Source of the DNA: Maniola hyperantus
Lineage: Eukaryota > Arthropoda > Insecta > Lepidoptera > Nymphalidae
DNA length: 64,000 nucleotides
Direction: 5' to 3'
NCBI RefSeq assembly: GCF_902806685.2
Contig: NC_048541.1
Span: 12,224,662 to 12,288,661, forward strand
Positions 61,401 to 64,000 of this stretch are shown here, one piece after another (positions within the stretch are counted from its first letter, which is position 1; every line of letters begins with the position of its first letter). The translations under genes were made by a program, and so were the position numbers. A model generated the notes under the pieces. The model was given only the letters and a program-made list of their open reading frames with translations, did not search any database and was not told where the DNA came from.

Positions 61401-62958
61401 TCAATTAAACTCATCATCATCATGATCAACCCATCACCGGCTCACTACAGAGCACGGGTCTCCTCTCAGAGTGAGAAGGGATTTGGTTATAGTCTACCAC
61501 GCTGGCCATGTGCGGATTGGTAGACTTCACACACCTTTGAGAACATTATGGAGAACTCTCAGGCATGCAGGTTTCCTCGCGATGTTTTCCTTCACCGTTA
61601 AATCAAGTGATATTTAATTAATTAAAACGCACATAACTCCGAAAAGTTAGAGGTGCGTGCCCGGGATCGAACCCCTGACCTCCGATTAGAAGGCGGACGT
61701 CCTAACCACTAGGCTACCACTGCTACTAGGCTACCACTGCTGATTTGCAATGCAATTAAACTATCGACATATAATATGTCGTTGAACCACGAAATAAGCT
61801 TAAAATCATTACTTCTACAAGTTGGTACTTTTGAATCGTCAAATGCATGTACCACTGGTTCGAATACCTTTCCTACCGAGAAGAACCAGCAAGAAACTCA
61901 GCGCCTGCTCTTTTCAAAGACCGATATACAATATTATTCCACTCTTATACAAAAAGTGATTGCAGTCCCGCGCATTGCTGGAACGAGCTGCACGTCAAAT
62001 CCACGCTCTTTTATCATTTACATAATCTTCGATTGTGTAATATGCTTTTTTCAGGAGCATGCTTATAATAGATTTTTAAACTTGTGTAAAGGCAAGTCCA
62101 AAATAGATTGCGGAATTTTGTTATAAAAGGTTATACTCATTCCCCTAAACGACTTTTGAACATTCCTGAGGCTTCGCTTCCTGAATTGCTTCACACGACA
62201 ACAGTCTGTGGAATTTCGACTTTATAGGGGTGCAGACTTCAGACTGGACTAGGTACTTGATTGGATCACTGAAACTTTCTAGGACGAAACAGAAAAGAAA
62301 TACAGTACTCAGTAGGGTATTGGACTGTAGTCATAAAATGTGATTTTTTGTATTGTGTTAGTTTATGGGGCTAGAATTCATTCTTGAGAAGAATAATTTT
62401 AAAAAATATATTTAATTATTAACGTCACTGCTGTTCTGAAAGTGAATAATGACGTCACAATGCGTGAACGAAATTTTTTTTTAAATTTTTTAACATAAGA
62501 AATATTTTCCAGCAGAAATTACTGTATTTTTATGTTTAAAAATTGAAAAATATTTGTCGTTTACGCATGGTGACGTCAGTATTCGCTTTCCGTACAGCGC
62601 GTATGTTAAAAATAAATAAAAACATGATTTTTTAAATTATTCTCTTTGTTAATGAATTCTAGCCCCATAAACTAAAGCTATACATAAAATCACAACATTT
62701 TATTAATACAGCCCAATACCCTATTCTTCACTCACCATGGAATAAGAACAGCCCAACAATGTTCAGTACCAACCCAAGCGTGCCCACGGCCACTAACAAC
62801 TTGGCGTTGTGTATGATCTCGATCTTGATGAACCTCTGCACAGCTTCCACTGTTATACTGAAGCATAACGCTACTAGGAACACTGCGTTCACGAGCGCGC
62901 CTAGCACTTCGGCCCGCGCCCAGCCGAATGTGTTCTTCGACCATTTCTTTGGTGACAT
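33282..62958 (-). CDS. ZnT1: Zinc transporter ZnT1 (SLC30A1/ZnT63C-like), 5' exon outside window
   Basis: A cation diffusion facilitator that exports zinc from the cytoplasm, normally across the plasma membrane. Eight visible minus-strand exons join in phase: 62736-62958, 59490-59741, 54560-54735, 52310-52422, 40793-40916, 40215-40310, 34471-34616 and 33282-33327, giving 391 residues. The first visible exon carries MSPKKWSKNTFGWARAEVLG (end of helix II loop, then helix III) and helix IV. The second has the His-rich loop (HEHGSSHGHTHGG) and the helix V metal site HVLSD (His152, Asp156 of the visible part). The third has helix VI; the next two form the cytoplasmic domain (HEFHVWQLAGDRIIASAHI, HNEGIHSTTIQPEF). 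Then comes a Cys-rich piece (CALHCPPNDLCHNATCC) and a Ser-rich tail. Helices I-II with the first HxxxD are missing, so an upstream exon beyond 62958, probably past 64000, is required. By phase the last exon reads in the frame ending SRLTV. Introns are large and full of repeats, including an intact LINE. Confidence 0.9.
33363..33630. mobile_element. Short inverted-end element, family L
   Basis: Begins attgggtatttgactacata and ends near gactagttgtcaagtaccgt. An opposite-orientation copy is at 55656-55905 with the same blocks (agggtcatccaaaatacgta against tacgtattttggaagaccct; tagtatgcgagattctatgg). Both contain TGACGTC-like motifs. It sits between the last two transporter exons. Confidence 0.6.
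34224..34441 (+). repeat. Family B dispersed repeat
   Basis: From attataaatgcgaaagtgtg to cgcgaatgaagtcgcgggcg. It ends about 30 bp from the edge of transporter exon 34471-34616 (on the 3' side of that exon in transcript terms). Confidence 0.7.
35141..35305. mobile_element. Fold-back MITE, family I
   Basis: Left arm aattaccttgtacacaaact and right arm agttaagagattgtgtacat, with the shared middle cctttcataatgttgcttac and aagaatagcactagatttag. Second good copy of the element at 8643-8803. The open frame 35145-35540 starts inside it and is not a gene. Confidence 0.65.
36072..36250. mobile_element. Family F fold-back MITE
   Basis: Starts cagtacgcagcagaaaataa, keeps both inner arms around aacgacgaagacaatgttct and loses the usual gccgcgtactg right end, finishing near tttcttgctggctatgg. 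TA precedes the left end only. Confidence 0.65.
37686..37862 (-). repeat. tRNA-derived SINE, family D
   Basis: The minus strand reads gcctcaatagctcaaccggt, the B-box region ggttcaaatcccgcccgttg, the body gtcgtacctactcctagcaa and ends in a run of T on the plus strand (a 3' A tail on the minus strand). Confidence 0.8.
37945..38123. mobile_element. Fold-back element with TGACGTCA interior
   Basis: Left end tataagtcccacaaattgct and right end agcaatttgcgggacttata are inverted repeats (one mismatch). The interior carries several tgacgtca-type motifs (38000, 38065). About 178 bp, no coding capacity. Confidence 0.65.
38404..38790. mobile_element. Long fold-back element
   Basis: Left arm from aattgggtattagactcc through ttactttattataaactag and aataaaaataatgacgtaaa. 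The right arm is the inverted equivalent ending caaatacccaatt. The arms extend about 100 bp each with mismatches. Terminal motif and layout resemble 62315-62721 and 33363-33630. Confidence 0.6.
40536..40735 (+). repeat. LINE ORF2 C-terminal fragment and 3' end
   Basis: Read with one frame shift it encodes VLEWRPRTTRRSVGRPP then ARWTDDIRRVAGSRWIQAV, the C-terminus common to a large lepidopteran LINE family. It ends with a gatgatgatgatga tail. It sits in a short transporter intron between exons 40215-40310 and 40793-40916. It is 5'-truncated and inactive. Confidence 0.7.
40917..43235. other. Transporter intron before the LINE, repeats only
   Basis: Holds a decayed relative of the MITE at 9482 (about 41180-41330), a small LINE relic at 42063-42160 (minus; gtccactgctggacatatgc), and rearranged family A pieces in both orientations at about 42192-42353, 42364-42596 and 42730-42790. 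No exon was seen. The open frame 42499-42867 is built of family A sequence. Confidence 0.55.
43660..45990 (+). CDS. R1-clade LINE ORF1 protein (nucleic-acid-binding)
   Basis: ORF1p of non-LTR elements packages the RNA into a ribonucleoprotein. The first ATG in the frame is at 43660 in a favourable context (aaaaaaaATGG); the open frame reaches further upstream to 43594 only through a GTG codon. That gives 776 residues. Visible features in order: an acidic N-terminal third, a predicted coiled coil around LQADNMRLQVEMASLRKEMA, a poly-lysine nuclear-localisation-like stretch (KKGKKKKKKKKKRGK), a Gln/Ser-rich segment, then three zinc knuckles near the end: CYRCLERGHLRAQC, CYRCGQVGHKAKDC and CSVC...HRGGSGAC. 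It ends in TAA followed at once by a second TAA and the ORF2 start. Confidence 0.9.
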   Translation: MEKASYEYSTREGPASGESLGVSDSRSIGPIVYGGANRRSMGVGSRMEGKEVGNVLGEIGEEEKRREENEKEEVVMEIGEICGVIGITEPSEVALSLPGSDMIAECRSRSGSESSAIVSGPGRFWQVQGAKRPRLGGDASASTDDEMLETAKPRSRGRPPASSKSAVSAKAKAELARKRRQEVSEKAEEELLRASVVNQFRKEQGLSDSSAAGSVESRPAAGEKTVAGVQQQVLDDLAAITTVATKSGNLKGTFVRVLKDAVASIKEAVEVLSSRSISEETQKLQADNMRLQVEMASLRKEMAEIKKDMESARKQGSVPSPLDMTEELPPVSQPSQKKKKGQRTGTNSDASPMEEICRSVMVQVGEMLNARLASFEDRLLPEKLLRPPLAADRKKEADPAQKQAGPSRTAKETRPAEKTLYEEETHHAPTSDSSFQPAPNEGAWQRVGGRKKGKKKKKKKKKRGKTGVHGDGPPLQPQGQSQPQSQSQQRQQPLNKSRKLRPPRSAAVIITLQPGAEEKGASYSKVIQKAKESISLSDFGVAAVRFKVAATGGRILELPGASQGEKADALAHKIREVIGEEFVRVSRPTKCADIRVSGLDDSVTSSDVVTAVARTGGCSADQIRAGEVVRNFLGLGTVWLRCPVMAAKKVVEGGKLLVGWVSARVNLLDERPQRCYRCLERGHLRAQCIAGTDRSDTCYRCGQVGHKAKDCSAAPHCSVCAAAGRPADHRGGSGACNQPRKPRKKSGKDVDGPRVPSQSASPSMNNRAEEVQMTVG
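45994..49143 (+). CDS. R1-clade LINE ORF2: endonuclease-reverse transcriptase
   Basis: This 1049-residue protein nicks the target and copies the element RNA there (target-primed reverse transcription). The N-terminal AP-endonuclease-like domain (about 1-215) shows LQANINHSARAQDLL, VVAEPYY, AGDFNAKS, DITFVDA and SDHRYI. The reverse transcriptase (about 400-740) shows YRPIVLLDEVGKLFE, FGFRRGRSTIDAV, SLDIANAFNTL, GVPQGSVLGPLLWN and the catalytic CYADDT. A C-terminal CCHC finger reads CHECGSAVDTAQHTLAEC. There are no internal stops or frameshifts and all key catalytic motifs are present. The start follows the ORF1 stop by only three bases (TAA), in the same frame, suggesting termination-reinitiation. 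Confidence 0.95.
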   Translation: MALRFLQANINHSARAQDLLFQSIAEWSIHVAVVAEPYYVPSGDDWVGDHDGLVAITTRTAAGSPNFERVVRGRGYVSAQVGDVTVIGIYFSPNRTLAEFESFLVELGAQIDRNRSDQMLVAGDFNAKSMAWGSPLTDARGRELEEWALSTGLSVANRGTAYTCVRQQGGSIVDITFVDAALARRVNDWEVLEDEETLSDHRYIRFAVASSATSVSGPSQASQGNNPRWSLKRLNREVLYEAALVEAWVTGSESPVEVERGAESFGKAMRQVCDAAMPRVGPCPPKNAVYWWSMEIAQLRRSCVAARRKYQRCRRRRNRNEPEEVRLYALYREAVVALQVAIRTAKDLAEEEMLESLNADPWGRPYKMVRRKLRPWAPPLTQTLQPQQLEMVVDSLFPVIQESPHMAPPTGEEDETVSHAPEVSEGELKAAVLRLRAKNTAPGPDGVHGRALAMALGPLEPRLRGLFSTCLRQGQFPRPWKTGKLVLLRKEGRPANSPSAYRPIVLLDEVGKLFERVVATRIVRHLEGTGPGLSDHQFGFRRGRSTIDAVARVKALTDDAVSQGEVVLAVSLDIANAFNTLPWSSIREALRYHAMPAYLRRLVEAYLSGRAIVYPAHDGEWVRREVQCGVPQGSVLGPLLWNIGYDWVLRGGNVRGVDLTCYADDTLVTARGSNFREARVLATAGVAQVVARIRRLGLQVALNKSEALCFHGPRRAPPAGEHLVVGGVSIAVESTMKYLGLVLDSRWKFEEHFRRLAPKLIGAAGALGRLLPNVGGPSASCRRLYTGVVRSMALYGAPIWADALNACNCTLLRRPQRVMAVRVVRGYRTISCEAACVLAGTPPWDLDAEMLADMHQRRVDARLRGEHPTSAEIAGWRRNAQTELVYQWWGRLESPSAGHMIVAAIRPVLQQWVERGHGVLTFHLVQVLSGHGCFGRYLCKIAGREPTEECHECGSAVDTAQHTLAECPAWAESRETLVAAVGQDLSLPAVVKAMAGSDGSWKAVEFFCEQVMSQKELAERMREDDFNSHAIRRRRVGRRRVAHDRRLPP
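51000..51248. mobile_element. Inverted-repeat element, family J
   Basis: Ends acatattttaatgtagataa and ttatctacattaaaatatgt are exact inverted repeats. The inner arms ttaatttggcgtttttattt and aataaaaacgccaaattact also pair. The middle contains a Ser/Arg-like GC-richer segment without a long frame. A decayed relative begins at 20695. Confidence 0.7.
51684..51709. repeat. GA dinucleotide microsatellite, 13 units
   Basis: An uninterrupted run of AG/GA across 26 bases, directly followed by gccagtgcgtgccagacctt. The same 3' flank occurs at about 31208 without the run, so the microsatellite lies at the edge of a small dispersed repeat. Confidence 0.9.
52423..54559. other. Transporter intron, repeats only
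   Basis: Holds a repeat at about 52590-52760 that has a sister copy at 56395-56590 (gaaagaaaatgcatttattt ... ctgtgacaccaccccaaatg); a hairpin MITE at about 52768-52942 (ctcagtgtctaacactgaac against gttctgtgttagacactgag); a family A copy at 53161-53609 split by a SINE at 53254-53419; and family B at 53866-54043. No exon was seen. Confidence 0.6.
53254..53419 (+). repeat. tRNA-derived SINE, family D, nested in family A
   Basis: Starts gcctcaatagctcaacggtt, has the B box ggttcaaaccccgcccgttg and the shared body, and ends in atggctaatattctttaaaa. Family A sequence lies on both sides (53161-53250 and 53420-53609), so the SINE inserted into an existing family A copy. Confidence 0.8.
54909..55208 (+). 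repeat. tRNA-derived SINE, family C
   Basis: Head ctgtgcctagtggttaggat (A box), B box region ggggattcaataccgggt, then aacttttcggagttatgtgc, ggtgaaggaaaacatcgtga, ctttgagaac-type block and the 3' end gcgatgggttgatcatgaac. Full length, plus orientation, about 170 bp from a transporter exon. Confidence 0.85.
55263..55448. mobile_element. Family F fold-back MITE, TA-flanked
   Basis: Left end cagtacgcgggagaaaataa, right end ttactttctgccgcgtactg. TA directly on each side (55261-55262, 55449-55450). Inner arms tgtagagcgttgtctctatc and gacagagacaatgctctaca pair well. Confidence 0.8.
55656..55905. mobile_element. Short inverted-end element, family L
   Basis: From cggtatttgacaactagtca to gatgtagtcaaatacccaat, with the blocks ttatgagattctatgg-like and tgtgacgtcagaatcatttg. 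Opposite orientation to the copy at 33363-33630. The paired small open frames here (55694-55946) are repeat sequence. Confidence 0.6.
58107..58662 (-). repeat. Family A repeat interrupted by a LINE fragment
   Basis: Minus-strand family A copy: it begins agggttccgtaccacaaaag and resumes after the insertion at tagaatcatgaaatttggca, ending near ccgtgaatttgtggttccat. The 16-bp piece gtacttcccgttgacc occurs on both sides of the LINE fragment (58199-58214 and 58561-58576). Confidence 0.8.
58215..58560 (-). mobile_element. 5'-truncated R1-clade LINE copy with target duplication
   Basis: On the minus strand it begins in the C-terminal finger of ORF2 (CIEPIDDAQHTLFRCPQFE, compare AVDTAQHTLAECPAW in the intact element), continues to a stop near 58345, then a 3' UTR. 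That UTR shares ggttttagtcggtaagag-like and ccatgaggatt blocks with the intact copy, followed by an A tail (T run at 58215-58226). It is a related but diverged subfamily. Confidence 0.85.
58872..59055. mobile_element. Family F fold-back MITE
   Basis: Left end cagtacgcggcagaaaataa and right end ttattttctgccgcgtactg are exact inverted repeats of 20 bases. The inner arms match those at 55263. TA is not present at the flanks in this copy. Confidence 0.8.
61413..61740 (-). repeat. tRNA-derived SINE, family C, full copy
   Basis: The minus strand starts agcagtggtagcctagtggt, with A box region tagtggttaggacgtccgcc and B box ggttcgatcccgggcacgca. It continues with ctctaacttttcggagttat, taacggtgaaggaaaacatc, cttcacac block and the 3' end atcatgatgatgatga. 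The first 14 bases of the head are duplicated at the end (aggctaccactgct twice on the plus strand). This is the best copy for defining the family. Confidence 0.88.
62315..62721. mobile_element. Long fold-back element beside a splice donor
   Basis: Left arm gggtattggactgtagtcat ... gtttatggggctagaattca; the right arm is the inverted equivalent (tgaattctagccccataaac ... cagcccaataccc). Arms are close to 100 bp each, about 407 bp overall, with TA on each side. The interior has two gacgtcac/gacgtcag motifs. Its right end lies about 14 bp from the end of transporter exon 62736-62958. Confidence 0.7.
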
Positions 62959-64000
62959 CTAGTGGAAGAAAACAACAATAAATAACAGTTTATTGCAAAG
63001 TATAGTACGCGAAAGGTCACGATGGCAATCAGGGTGGGAACGCACCGCACATTTCTCGCGCTAACCCGGTGCGGGATAACGCGGGTGACGTATGGGTGTG
63101 CGGGGCGTTCCCACAGATTGCCATCTCGAGTCTCGATTTCATCTCGAAGTGTACTATAACTTTATAACTTTACTAGATGATACCCGCGACTTCGTACGCG
63201 CGGATATAGGATTTTTCATCCCGCGGGAACTCTTTGATTTTCCGGGATAAAAAGAAGCCTATGCCACTCTCTAGGTCTTTATCTATACCCATGCATAAAA
63301 TCACATCAATGCGTTGCTCTGTTGCAACGTGATTGAAGGACAAACCAATAAACCACCAAACAAATAGCCTAGTGGGTCAGATGTCGGCCTCTTTTTCGGG
63401 AAGTCGGCGTTAGATCCCGGGCACGCACCTCTAACTTTTCGGAGTTATGTGCGTATTAAGCAATTAACTAACACTCGCTTTAACGGTGAAGAATAAATTG
63501 TGAGAAAACCTGCTTGCCTGAGGTTCCGTAACTATTCACTATCTCAAAGGTGTGTAAAGTCTGTCAATTTATATTCCACACTTGGCCAGCGCAAACCCTT
63601 CTCATTCTGAGAGAAGACTTACTGTAAATTGTCTTGACTGTAAATTAGATTTAAAAATTAATCATAAGTAGAAGTTTAAGCTAGAATAATATTACTTATT
63701 AGCCCATAGGCTAGATGGTAGTAGTAATAAAGCTGCCATTTTATAATGGTGCTTTATGGTAAGAAAAAAAAAAAAATCTGAGAGAAGACTTACTGAGCAG
63801 TAGTAAGCTGACGATGGGTCCGGGGAGTCGAACACTCATCGTCATCCGCAGTCAAACATGTTAACCACTAAACCAACGAGGCAGTTAAGAAAAATTATAA
63901 CCATGCACTATCCACAGGGTTGAACTTTTCTAGCCTCAATGTGGTACCCTAAGTACCCTAAGGGGAGTCTGCAAAACACGTGCGCATTGTTTGCTTTTCC
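62959..64000. other. Transporter upstream intron, repeats only
   Basis: Holds a GC-rich fold-back element, family E (63008-63140), a family B copy (63172-63362), and a diverged SINE family C (about 63366-63618, plus). A second small tRNA-like patch is near 63820-63885 (gagtcgaacactcatcgtca, ttaaccactaaaccaacgagg). The exon encoding the transporter N-terminus was looked for and not found. Confidence 0.55.
63008..63140. mobile_element. GC-rich fold-back element, family E
   Basis: From gcgaaaggtcacgatggcaa to the inverted attgccatctcgagtctcga, with core gggaacgcaccgcacatttc and gtgtgcggggcgttcccaca. It is the fifth copy of the family in this window. Confidence 0.7.

Larger units (their letters stand above)
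59742..62735. other. First visible transporter intron, repeats only
   Basis: Holds a diverged hairpin MITE family G at 60037-60165, a decayed family A-like piece at 60210-60300, family B at 60384-60609, another decayed family A-like piece near 61015-61095, SINE family C (minus) at 61413-61740, and the long fold-back element 62315-62721. No coding exon was seen; the open frame 61776-62126 has no family features. Confidence 0.6.

Noticed and set aside
61660..61740. tRNA-like A and B boxes
   Set aside because: The boxes belong to the head of a SINE (same for 7786, 23543, 37686, 53254 and 54909). No complete cloverleaf with acceptor stem, so not tRNA genes.
62959..64000. Search for the N-terminal exon of the zinc transporter
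   Set aside because: Looked for an ATG exon with a helix I/II sequence and the HxxxD site ending in phase 0 at a donor; found only repeats, so the exon is placed outside the window.
1..64000. CRISPR arrays, operons, riboswitches, phage or integrated viral genes
   Set aside because: None seen. The direct repeats here are dispersed transposons or microsatellites, and the gene structure is that of an animal nuclear genome.

Overview
This window is nuclear DNA from an insect, almost certainly a moth or butterfly. It is AT-rich, its genes have several short exons spread over kilobases with GT..AG introns, and it is dense in small dispersed elements of lepidopteran character: tRNA-derived SINEs, TAGGTACC-like clusters, short repeats ending in ATTAGTATGGAT or ACTAGATGATG, and an R1-clade LINE. 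No bacterial, viral or CRISPR feature was seen.

Layout. (1) About 4.1-4.4 kb: a candidate first coding exon of an unidentified minus-strand gene that leaves the window to the left. (2) 5.08-6.24 kb, plus strand: SAP30, a subunit of the Sin3/HDAC corepressor, three exons, 180 residues. The two are head to head across about 0.8-0.9 kb, which probably holds a two-way promoter. (3) 6.3-11.3 kb: no gene, a patchwork of SINEs and fold-back elements. (4) 11.3-17.5 kb, minus strand: Rrp45 (EXOSC9), a core ring subunit of the RNA exosome, seven exons, 357 residues. (5) 17.5-20.6 kb: spacer with a relic of an R1-type LINE 5' end. (6) 20.6-28.5 kb, plus strand: an ionotropic receptor that I identify as Ir76b, nine exons, 541 residues. 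(7) 28.5-33.3 kb: AT-rich spacer between convergent genes, with a perfect 66-bp palindrome at 32.55 kb. (8) 33.3 kb to the right edge, minus strand: a ZnT1/SLC30A1-type zinc transporter, eight visible exons over more than 29 kb. The exon with the N-terminal helices lies beyond the window.

The largest transporter intron (40.9-52.3 kb) carries a full-length R1-clade LINE on the plus strand (43.25-49.48 kb). It has two open ORFs, a 43-A tail and a perfect 14-bp target-site duplication, so it looks like a very recent insertion. A related 5'-truncated copy lies at 58.2-58.6 kb and a decayed 5'-end relic at 17.9-18.5 kb.

The four recognised host genes do unrelated jobs: chromatin repression, RNA decay, chemosensation and zinc export. 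Nothing suggests a functional cluster. The most unusual content is the mobile DNA: the young LINE with its in-frame TAATAAATG junction, nested elements whose empty sites or duplications can be read in this same window, and several families of GC-rich or AT-rich fold-back elements. All exon boundaries were worked out by hand from splice signals, reading phase and remembered family sequences, with no database search.
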